Source: Bradyrhizobium lablabi (lineage in GTDB: Bacteria; Pseudomonadota; Alphaproteobacteria; Rhizobiales; Xanthobacteraceae). Taken from it: a DNA stretch of 64,000 bases. Every line of letters begins with the position of its first letter. Position 1 is the first letter of the stretch. Below the pieces are notes generated by a model. The model worked only from the letters and a program-made list of their open reading frames with translations, was not told the origin of the DNA and did not search any database. The DNA is taken from the NCBI RefSeq assembly GCF_900141755.1, contig NZ_LT670844.1:7164501-7228500 (forward strand), given 5' to 3'. The position numbers and the translations under genes are program-made. Positions 14,594-21,849 of the stretch are shown here, piece by piece.

Positions 14594-15139
14594 CTAGCCG
14601 CCGACCGAAAACACCTTGGCAAGGTCGGAGGCGCCAGGCAGATCAACAGCGCCCAGCTTGCTCGGCGGCGGCGCGAGCGTCGCGATGGCGGCGGAGCTGA
14701 TATATTTCGGCGGATACAGATAGAACTCCATCAAGGGCATATGCGCGCTGCGCGCATTGCGCTTGAGGATCGCCTGCGCCATCGATCCCGCTTCCGGGTA
14801 GATCGCGCTCCAGCCGGCAAAACTGCTAGCCAATATCTCCAGCGACAATAGCGTCGTGGCGATCCGCACAAAGCCTTCATTGGACTTCTTTGCGCTTCTG
14901 GTGGTCGAGGCTTTCTTGAGGAGTTGCTGAAACTCCCGATGCTGCTGGATGAACGGTCCCAGCCGGGCTTTCCACAGGATGTCGGGCAGGCACGTGTAGC
15001 CGTGCAGCTCGTGATAGCTCTCGATCAGGCTCCGGCATTGCGCTGTCAGGCTTTTTGGCAAGAAACTGAAATCAAGGTTTTCAGCCTTGTCGGGAAACGC
15101 CGCGCTATCTGCGTTGGCAATCTGTGCAACGGCTTCCAT
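14594..15139 (-). CDS. Unknown protein of the porin cassette (copy 2)
   Basis: The 181-residue product starts at an ATG at 15139 preceded by GAGGCGGGACG. It matches the 9682-10296 product from FLPKSLTAQCRSLIESYHEL through MPLMEFYLYPPKYISS to ATLAPPP, after which it ends with a different short tail (SKLGAVDLPGASDLAKVFSV). Substitutions are mostly conservative, which implies selection on the protein. It lies in the same place as copy 1, divergent from the porin. No family is recognised. Confidence 0.65.
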   Translation of the reverse strand: MEAVAQIANADSAAFPDKAENLDFSFLPKSLTAQCRSLIESYHELHGYTCLPDILWKARLGPFIQQHREFQQLLKKASTTRSAKKSNEGFVRIATTLLSLEILASSFAGWSAIYPEAGSMAQAILKRNARSAHMPLMEFYLYPPKYISSAAIATLAPPPSKLGAVDLPGASDLAKVFSVGG

Positions 15140-15597
15140 CGTCCCGCCTCGCCAAGAGCGAACAGATTCCGCTCAATGCGTCAGCTTAGCGATGGGCGAC
15201 ATATATCTTCGATGTGCAATCACAGCCATTTGCATAGAAAAAATATAGCCAATGAATGCGTGAGTTTTTTCAGCAGCAGGCGAGAGCGTGCTCAATCGGC
15301 GCTAAGCGTCGGGAATGTAGCGCAAAAGACACATCGCGGAACAAACTGCTGCGACGCATCGCGCAAATCCAAAGAAATGTCATGAATTCCGCCGCGCGCT
15401 TGAGCAACGCGATGAGCAATTGACGCTTTCGGATGCAATCAGCGTCAATCGCATTCGTTCAGCTATTTATTTTTAATCTATTCGCCGACGAAACCGTATC
15501 GATTTTTCTTAAGCCCCCAACGAATGATCGATCACGAGGGTTAACGGAATCGTGAGAACGCCTGAAGGCGTCTGTGGCAACAGCTTGGGGCAAGACT
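15140..15597 (+). promoter_or_regulatory. Conserved upstream region of porin 2
   Basis: This is the counterpart of 10297-10759, with matching blocks at ATATATCTTCGAT (about 15200), CATCGCGGAACAAACTGCTG (about 15332) and AGGGTTAACGGAATCGTGAG (about 15538). The AT-rich TATTTATTTTTAATCTATTC (about 15463) precedes the last block and is the best promoter candidate. It contains no gene; a 153-codon plus-strand frame running through it is not credible. Confidence 0.55.
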
Positions 15598-17211
15598 ATG
15601 AAAAGAATTCTTTTGGCGGGCGTCGCGCTGTCAGCGATTGGTCTGAGCAGCGCGGCACAAGCGGCGAGTCCGTGCCCCTACGGCGGCGATCCCTACAAGA
15701 ATTATGACTGCCTCGACCCCTATCTCGGCACCGACTTCCTGAGCCGCTTCATCAACTATTACCGTCTTGAGTGGGGACACGAAGCCCCGCCGGCCGATCC
15801 CAAGGCGCCGCCATCGCGCCGCGACTACTGGCCCGGAACGCCGCAGGCCGTTCCGCCCTATCCGTTCACCGAATGGCCGTACGGCGGCGCCACCAGCCTT
15901 GGCGTCACGCGGCCGAGCTCGATCGACAGCCCGCTGATGGCGGCGATGTCGAATACGCCGTTCGGCCAGTGGCTGAACGACATGCACATTCAGGTCTACG
16001 GCTGGGTCGATCCCAGCGGCAACCTTTCCAGCAACACGGTGCGCGGCGGCAACGCGCCGGCGGCCTATAGCTACAATCCGAACACCGTGCAGCTCGATCA
16101 GGCGGTGATCTATTTCGAGCGTCTGCCCGATACCGTCCAGAAGGATCACATCGACTGGGGCTTCCGCATCGCGCCGATCTACGGCGAAAACTATCGCTAC
16201 ACCACGGCATTCGGGCTCTGGAGCTACCAGCTCCTGAACCAGAACAAGAACAACGGCTACGACATGCCGATGGCCTATGGCGAGGTGTTCATTCCGGGCG
16301 TCATGGAAGGACTGATGGTCCGGTTCGGCCGTTACATCTCGATCCCGGACATCGAGGCCCAGCTTGCGCCGAACAACTACATGTCATCGCACTCGATGAC
16401 CTACACCTTCGACAACTACACCAACACCGGTATCGAAGCGACGCTGGCAGCGACCAAGAACTGGATCTTCCAGGCCGGCTTGACGGTCGGCACCGAGGCA
16501 ATGCCCTGGCATGCCGGCGCAAGGATCGCCAATCCGTTCCCGAACGCGCTCTATCCGATGTCCACGATGGCGAAAGATCCGGGCGCGATGCCGAGCGTGA
16601 CCCTCGGCGTGCGCTGGACCAGCGATAGCGGCAATGACGACATCAACCTCGTCGCAGACGCCATCAACACCGGCCAGTGGGGTTACAACAACCTGCAATG
16701 GTTCGGCGGCACCTATTATCACAAATTCAACGACCAGTGGCACATCTCGATCGAATCCTACAACGAGCACCAGAATAACGTCCTGAACATTCTCAATCCG
16801 CAGGCGCTCGCCATCTTCAACGCCGGAGGCACGCCGTTCTCGCCGCAATACATGCCGTTCAACTCGCCGTTCGGCGCGCAGTGCAAGAGCGTGGCGGTGC
16901 TGAGCTGCACGGCGGACTGGCAGACGGCCCTGATGTACGTGAACTACAAGGCGACCCCGCTCGACAACATCTCCTACCGCGCTGAATTCGTCGACGACTA
17001 TCAGGGTCAGCGCACCGGCACCAAGACCCGCTACATCGAGACCGGCATCGGCTGGCAGCACTGGTTCTCGCCCCAGATCGAGGTCCGGCCCGAGGTTTCC
17101 TACTACAAGGCGCTGGATGCGTTCGCCTTCAACGGCAATCCGAACCTCGGCATCCCGGCCAACAGGAAGTACGCCCTCATTGGCTTGGCGGACATCATCA
17201 TTCACTTCTGA
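15598..17211 (+). CDS. Large OmpL-like beta-barrel porin (copy 2)
   Basis: The 537-residue product has the signal peptide MKRILLAGVALSAIGLSSAA. The ATG at 15598 is the same position relative to the leader as in copy 1. It matches copies 1 and 3 through the whole barrel; differences concentrate in short segments likely to be loops, such as DYWPGTPQAVPPYPF (residues 70-90), SGNDDINLVADAINTG and NVLNILNPQALAIFNAGG. All four Cys of copy 1 are kept. It ends IIIHF. Loop-focused divergence in a tandem array is what one expects if copies specialise for ligands or escape phage or antibody recognition. Confidence 0.88.
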   Translation: MKRILLAGVALSAIGLSSAAQAASPCPYGGDPYKNYDCLDPYLGTDFLSRFINYYRLEWGHEAPPADPKAPPSRRDYWPGTPQAVPPYPFTEWPYGGATSLGVTRPSSIDSPLMAAMSNTPFGQWLNDMHIQVYGWVDPSGNLSSNTVRGGNAPAAYSYNPNTVQLDQAVIYFERLPDTVQKDHIDWGFRIAPIYGENYRYTTAFGLWSYQLLNQNKNNGYDMPMAYGEVFIPGVMEGLMVRFGRYISIPDIEAQLAPNNYMSSHSMTYTFDNYTNTGIEATLAATKNWIFQAGLTVGTEAMPWHAGARIANPFPNALYPMSTMAKDPGAMPSVTLGVRWTSDSGNDDINLVADAINTGQWGYNNLQWFGGTYYHKFNDQWHISIESYNEHQNNVLNILNPQALAIFNAGGTPFSPQYMPFNSPFGAQCKSVAVLSCTADWQTALMYVNYKATPLDNISYRAEFVDDYQGQRTGTKTRYIETGIGWQHWFSPQIEVRPEVSYYKALDAFAFNGNPNLGIPANRKYALIGLADIIIHF

Positions 17212-17273
17212 CGCGTGGAAAGATCGCGGCGGCCTTAGCCGTCAGACGCAGAACAGTTCGATAGGGGAATACA
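17212..17273 (+). other. Conserved 62-bp porin-barrel spacer (copy 2)
   Basis: Apart from its first base it is identical to 12380-12441, although the flanking coding sequences differ more. It includes the ribosome site AGGGGAA and a small GC-rich hairpin. Confidence 0.6.
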
Positions 17274-18011
17274 ATGAAGCGAGTTCTTTTCACCACCGTC
17301 TCAGTGCTGGGGCTGATGTCGCCCGCGCTTGGCGCCGATCTTGCCATGAAGGCGCCGGTGGTCGCGACGCCGATGTATGACTGGTCCGGCTTCTATGTCG
17401 GCGTCTACGGCGGCGGCGGCTTCGGCAATCACAATCTCAACAACGCGCTCGGCCCGCTCGGCTTTGCGAATTACACGATCAACTACGACTCGACTGGCGG
17501 CATCGGCGGCGGTGAGGTCGGCTACAACGTGCAGAGCGGCAATTACGTGGTCGGCGTCGAAGGCGACGGGTTCTGGTCCGGCATCAAGGGCAGCGACCGT
17601 AGTCAGTTCAACAATGGCACGCTGCCGATTTTCGCGATCGACGAGACCAAGCTTCGCTACGGCGGCTCGTTTCGTGCGCGAGGCGGTATCGCTCTTGACC
17701 GCATCTTGCTGTTCGTCGACGGCGGCTGGGCAACCGGCAGCCTGGTTCATACCAACACCGTTCCCGGCGTCGGCGTCGATTCATTCACGGTTCAGCGCAG
17801 CGGCCTGACCGCCGGCGGCGGTATCGCCTATGCGATCACCAACAACCTGATCGGTAAGTTCGAATATCGCTACTACGATTTCGGCAGGTTCGTCCGCAGC
17901 AACCCGACAACCGGTGTGCTGCCTTACACCATCGACAACACCTATTCGGTCGTGACGGTTGGCCTCGACTACAAATTCAACTGGGGCGGCCCGGTCGTTG
18001 CGAAGTATTGA
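17274..18011 (+). CDS. Omp25/31-like outer membrane barrel (copy 2)
   Basis: The 245-residue product is about 90 percent identical to the 12442 product. Its signal peptide is two residues shorter (MKRVLFTTVSVLGLMSPALG). The mature barrel starts ADLAMKAPVVATPMYDWSGF and ends NWGGPVVAKY. Changes lie mainly in predicted loops (RSQFNNGTLPIFAIDETKLR). It is cotranscribed in all likelihood with porin 2 and followed by the lipoprotein gene at 18063. Confidence 0.88.
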   Translation: MKRVLFTTVSVLGLMSPALGADLAMKAPVVATPMYDWSGFYVGVYGGGGFGNHNLNNALGPLGFANYTINYDSTGGIGGGEVGYNVQSGNYVVGVEGDGFWSGIKGSDRSQFNNGTLPIFAIDETKLRYGGSFRARGGIALDRILLFVDGGWATGSLVHTNTVPGVGVDSFTVQRSGLTAGGGIAYAITNNLIGKFEYRYYDFGRFVRSNPTTGVLPYTIDNTYSVVTVGLDYKFNWGGPVVAKY

Positions 18012-18062
18012 CGGTTCGCCCGAGCGGATGGCGTCACGTCGCGCTCTGTAGCGGAGGGATGG

Positions 18063-18236
18063 TTGTTGAGGCGAAGGGCAGGGGTCGTGCTGGCTGTGGC
18101 AGCGTTGTGCGCGGTCGTTGCGGGATGCGTCAGCGACATGGGCGCGCCGAGCGCGGAAAATTCCGGCGCCAATCAACTTCGCTACTTCGGGGGACCGAAA
18201 TCCCCGATGTGGTCAGGCCAGCAAGCCGGCCAATAG
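18063..18236 (+). CDS. 57-aa lipoprotein with C-terminal RYFGGPKSPMW motif
   Basis: A TTG start (18063, or 18066) six bases after GGAGGG gives (M)LRRRAGVVLAVAALCAVV, then the lipobox AGC and a short mature peptide CVSDMGAPSAENSGANQL ending RYFGGPKSPMWSGQQAGQ. The basic n-region, hydrophobic core and VVAGC make lipoprotein processing by Lgt/LspA likely. The C-terminal motif is the one found in the secreted proteins at 13288 and 18267, although the rest is unrelated, so this is a second protein type carrying the same terminal peptide. It lies between barrel 2 and the small secreted protein. Asp at +3, not +2, predicts outer-membrane retention by enteric rules. Confidence 0.7.
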   Translation: MLRRRAGVVLAVAALCAVVAGCVSDMGAPSAENSGANQLRYFGGPKSPMWSGQQAGQ

Positions 18237-18266
18237 GTGAGTGCAGTTTTTTCAATGGAGGCAGAC

Positions 18267-18500
18267 ATGATTTATTTGATGGGAAGAAGTGCGCGGATCG
18301 GGTTCGCCACGCTGGTCGCGGCGCTCGTGACCGCGGGGTTCAGCGGCAATGCGCTGGCAGCTCACAAGGGACACCGGCACTTGCACGGCGCCGTCTATGA
18401 GAGCCATGCGCAGCTCGCCTCGCAACAGCCGGCGCAGCTTGGGCCGATGCGCTACTACGGCGGCCCGAAATCTCCGATGTGGCGCGGTCCGGCGAATTAG
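18267..18500 (+). CDS. Small secreted protein with C-terminal RYYGGPKSPMW motif (copy 2)
   Basis: The 77-residue product starts at an ATG preceded by ATGGAGGCAG. The signal peptide (MIYLMGRSARIGFATLVAAL, cleavage after ALA) is followed by the His-rich AHKGHRHLHGAVYESHAQL and MRYYGGPKSPMWRGPAN. Relative to copy 1 it is four residues longer at the end. Its final codons run into the leader of porin 3, 122 bases before that start. No function is known. Confidence 0.75.
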   Translation: MIYLMGRSARIGFATLVAALVTAGFSGNALAAHKGHRHLHGAVYESHAQLASQQPAQLGPMRYYGGPKSPMWRGPAN

Positions 18501-18622
18501 ACACGCTTAGCGTTGCGCCTGAGCGAATAGATCTTTTCTCTGCGCCTCCTTGGAAGATGCGCAGCGTTATCGGAGCCGCGAGAGCGCGTGAGGGCGCCGG
18601 TAACAACAGCTTGGGCGAAACA

Positions 18623-20248
18623 GTGAAAATAGCTTTTTTGGCTTGTGTCGCGTTAGCAGCGTTCGGTCTAATCGATGCGGCACAGGCGGGCGATGCGGGG
18701 AGGGGGGCGTGCGCCTATGGCGGCGATCCCTACAAGAATTATAACTGCCTCGAGCCTTATCTCGGCAGCGATTTCCTCAGCCGCTTCATCAACTACTACC
18801 GGCTCGAATGGGGGCACGACGTTGCGCCTGCCGATCCGAAATTACCGCCGGGACGCCGCGACTACTGGCCGGCGACGCCTCAGACGCTGCCGCCGATGCC
18901 GTTCACGGAGTGGCCGTATGGCGGCAGCACCAATCTCGGCGTGACGCGGCCGAATTCGGTCGACAGCCCGCTGATGGTTGCGATGGCGAATACGCCGTTC
19001 GGCCACTGGCTGGACGATATGCACATCCAGGTCTACGGCTGGCTCGATCCCGGCGGCAACCTCTCGACCAACACGGTGCGCGGCGGCAACGCGCCGGCGG
19101 CCTATAGCTACAATCCGAACAATGTGCAGCTCGATCAGGCCGTGCTCTATATCGAGCGTTTGCCGGATACGGTCCAGAAGGATCACATCGACTGGGGTTT
19201 TCGCATCGCGCCGATCTATGGCGAGAACTATCGCTACACCACCGCGTTCGGGCTCTGGAGCTACCAGCTTCTGAACCAGAACAAGAACAACGGCTACGAC
19301 ATGCCCATGGCCTATGGCGAGGTGTTCATTCCCTGGGTGATGGAAGGCCTCAACATCCGGTTCGGACGCTACATCTCTATTCCGGACATCGAGGCGCAAC
19401 TTGCCCCGAACAACTACATGTACTCGCACTCGATGACCTATACCTTCGACAACTATACCAATACCGGTATCGAAGCGACGCTGGCGGCGACCAAGAACTG
19501 GATCTTGCAGGCCGGCTTTTCGGCCGGAACCGAGTCATTGCCCTGGCATGTCGGTGCACGGATCGCCAATCCGTTCCCGAGCGCGCTGTATCCAATGCAA
19601 ACCATGCCGAAGGATCCCGGCGCGGTTCCCAGTTTCACCCTGGGCGTGCGCTGGAGCAGCGACGACGGCAATGACAACATCAATCTCGTTGCCAATGCCA
19701 TCAATGGCGGCCTGTGGGGCTACAACAACCTGCAGTGGTATGGCGGCACCTATTACCACAAATTCAACGACCAATGGCACATCTCGATCGAATCCTACAA
19801 TGAGCACCAGAATAACGTGCCTAACCTGCTCAATGCCTCCGCGCTCGCCATCATCGCCAACGGGGGCACGCCGTTCTCGCCGCAATACATGCCGTTCAAC
19901 GCTCCCGGCGGCGCAATCTGCAAGAGCGCGGCGGTGCTGAGCTGCACGGCGGAATTCCAGACGGCTCTGATGTATCTGAATTACAAGGCAACGCCTTTGG
20001 ACAACATCTCGTACCGCGCTGAATTCGTCGACGACTATCAGGGTCAGCGCACCGGTACCAAGACCCGCTATATCGAGACCGGCATCGGCTGGCAGCACTG
20101 GTTCTCGCCCCAGATCGAGGTCCGGCCCGAGGTTTCCTATTACAAATCGCTGGATGCGTTTGCATTCAACGGCAACCCGAATCTGGGCATCCCGGCCAAC
20201 CGGAACTACGCCATCATCGGCGCGGCCGACATCATCATTCACTTCTGA
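18623..20248 (+). CDS. Large OmpL-like beta-barrel porin (copy 3)
   Basis: The frame is open from 18479, inside the previous gene, but the GTG at 18623 begins a normal signal peptide ((M)KIAFLACVALAAFGLIDAA) directly after the conserved leader end CAGCTTGGGCGAAACA, so it is the start. The mature 520-residue barrel matches porins 1 and 2, with an extra DAGRGA at its N-terminus and loop changes such as NIRFGRYISIPDI (kept) versus AGFSAGTESLPWHV (variable). It ends IIIHF. No barrel or small-protein gene follows; the third repeat unit is just the porin. Confidence 0.88.
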   Translation: MKIAFLACVALAAFGLIDAAQAGDAGRGACAYGGDPYKNYNCLEPYLGSDFLSRFINYYRLEWGHDVAPADPKLPPGRRDYWPATPQTLPPMPFTEWPYGGSTNLGVTRPNSVDSPLMVAMANTPFGHWLDDMHIQVYGWLDPGGNLSTNTVRGGNAPAAYSYNPNNVQLDQAVLYIERLPDTVQKDHIDWGFRIAPIYGENYRYTTAFGLWSYQLLNQNKNNGYDMPMAYGEVFIPWVMEGLNIRFGRYISIPDIEAQLAPNNYMYSHSMTYTFDNYTNTGIEATLAATKNWILQAGFSAGTESLPWHVGARIANPFPSALYPMQTMPKDPGAVPSFTLGVRWSSDDGNDNINLVANAINGGLWGYNNLQWYGGTYYHKFNDQWHISIESYNEHQNNVPNLLNASALAIIANGGTPFSPQYMPFNAPGGAICKSAAVLSCTAEFQTALMYLNYKATPLDNISYRAEFVDDYQGQRTGTKTRYIETGIGWQHWFSPQIEVRPEVSYYKSLDAFAFNGNPNLGIPANRNYAIIGAADIIIHF

Positions 20249-20569
20249 TGGATGGAAGAGCGTGGCTCAAATTGTCCCTGCAAAGTCCAGGGGTAAAGCG
20301 CGCGCGGCCGCTGTTGTCCTTAACTTCAGCAACCCGCTGCCTATGCCGGGGGCAACAGTAGAATGTCTGAGCAAATCCGCAAATTCTATCGCTTTGGCTA
20401 TTTTCACTATATGACTTTCATCGAAAATCACTCTTGGACTCCCGTGCGGTTTTCAAGACACGTAAGCCTGATGTAAGTTCAATGCTGTATCGCAACATAA
20501 CAAACCTAATCAAAGAATGATGAGGTGTTGTTAGGCGAGTGGCCGTGCATCGCTTTGGGGGTAGTAAAC
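20249..20569. other. Intergenic region upstream of the RND efflux operon
   Basis: There is no gene here. A possible response-regulator site is at 20462-20477 (listed separately). The rest shows nothing clear beyond an AT-rich stretch near 20490-20518. Confidence 0.4.
20462..20477 (+). promoter_or_regulatory. Candidate OmpR-type operator before the RND operon
   Basis: GTAAG-N6-GTAAG gives two identical half-sites 11 bases apart, the spacing used by OmpR/PhoB-family regulators. Ten bases after the second half-site lies TATCGC, a possible -10 in a PhoB-like arrangement, about 90 bases before the adaptor start. Confidence 0.35.
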
Positions 20570-21805
20570 GTGAACGTTTTCAAAAACCTGTCGAGACGTT
20601 CTCGGGCGGTTTTTCTGGCTTTGATCGTGATCGGCGGAGCCGCGCTATTATGGAGCAAGGGTTTCATCGGCCTTGCCGATGTCCAGGCGCAGCGGAAGGA
20701 GCGGACCGCATCCACCGCCGCGGACCAGCCTGCGTCGGATAAGGCCGCCGACCTGCCCATTGTCGACTTGTCGGACAAGCAGGCGGGCTCGCTCAAGATC
20801 GGTCCGGTCGGATCGCGTGAGTTCGCGATTCTAAAGACGTCGGTCGGCACCATCGACTTCAACGAGAATGTGCTGGTCCAGGTTTTTTCCCAATATCCGG
20901 GCAAGATCCTGAAGGCGTTCTTCAATCTCGGGGACGAGGTGAAGCAGGGCGACATCCTGTTTACGATCGACAGCCCCGATCTCCTGCAGGCGGAGTCGAA
21001 CCTACTCGCCACCGCCGGTGTCCTCGAATTGCAAAAACGAGTGCTGGCGCGGGTGACGATGCTGCTGAAATCCGGAGGCAGCGCCCAGAAGGACATCGAT
21101 CAGTCGACGTCCGACGAACAGACCGCCGAAGGCAACTTCAAGGCGGCGAGAAATGCGGTTCGCATTTTCGGCAAGACCGACGAAGAGGTCGACCAGATCC
21201 TGGCGCAACGAAAGGTTGATTCCACGTTGCTGGTGCCGAGCCCGATCTCGGGAAAAGTCGTTGCGCGCAACGCGGCACCGGGATTTCTCACTCAGCCCGG
21301 CAACGCGCCCGCGCCGTTTTTGATCGCCGATGTGTCGACGATGTGGATGCTGGCGAATGTGATCGAGACCGATGCGCCGGCCTACCGATTAGGCCAGGCA
21401 GTCGAGGTCAGGGTGCCGGCCTACCCGGATACTGTGTTCAAGGGGCACGTTACGAATCTTGGGGCGATCATCGATCCAAACTCCCATCGACAGCTCGTGC
21501 GTTCCGAAATCGACGATCCCCAGCATCTGTTGCGATCGGGGATGTATGCAAGTTTTGTGATTCACGTCGGAGACCCCGTCAATTCGCTTGCGGTGCCTGC
21601 CCAGGGCGTGGTCAGGGAAGGTGACGGCACGATGACGGTGTGGGTCACAAACGACAGCCGGCGCTTCACCAAGCGAACCGTCAAGATCGGCTTGCAGCAA
21701 GGCGGCTGGACCCAGATCCTGGAAGGCCTTCAGCCCGGAGAAACCGTCGTCACGGACGGTGCGGTATTTCTGAGCAACAAGCTCTTGCTGGGCGATGCCG
21801 GCTAA
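20570..21805 (+). CDS. RND efflux periplasmic adaptor (CzcB/CusB-like)
   Basis: From the GTG at 20570 the product has 411 residues: one N-terminal anchor helix (RAVFLALIVIGGAALLWSKG), then a beta-barrel/lipoyl/hairpin adaptor layout. The lipoyl half-motif is GKILKAFFNLGDEVKQGDIL; the coiled-coil hairpin runs through LLQAESNLLATAGVLELQKR; the second lipoyl half is LVPSPISGKVVARNAAPG. The C-terminal membrane-proximal domain ends EGLQPGETVVTDGAVFLSNK. It would bridge the inner-membrane pump at 21850 and the outer-membrane channel at 25153. It has no His/Met-rich metal-binding extension, so the metal cannot be told from this subunit. Confidence 0.85.
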   Translation: MNVFKNLSRRSRAVFLALIVIGGAALLWSKGFIGLADVQAQRKERTASTAADQPASDKAADLPIVDLSDKQAGSLKIGPVGSREFAILKTSVGTIDFNENVLVQVFSQYPGKILKAFFNLGDEVKQGDILFTIDSPDLLQAESNLLATAGVLELQKRVLARVTMLLKSGGSAQKDIDQSTSDEQTAEGNFKAARNAVRIFGKTDEEVDQILAQRKVDSTLLVPSPISGKVVARNAAPGFLTQPGNAPAPFLIADVSTMWMLANVIETDAPAYRLGQAVEVRVPAYPDTVFKGHVTNLGAIIDPNSHRQLVRSEIDDPQHLLRSGMYASFVIHVGDPVNSLAVPAQGVVREGDGTMTVWVTNDSRRFTKRTVKIGLQQGGWTQILEGLQPGETVVTDGAVFLSNKLLLGDAG

Positions 21806-21849
21806 ACCACGCTTGCGCTCGTTAAATCAAATACACACGGCGAGGTCAC

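Noticed and set aside
20525..20569. Upstream GTG start for the RND adaptor
   Set aside because: The GTG at 20570 gives a normal anchor sequence; the extension MLLGEWPCIALGVVN adds nothing and has no ribosome site.
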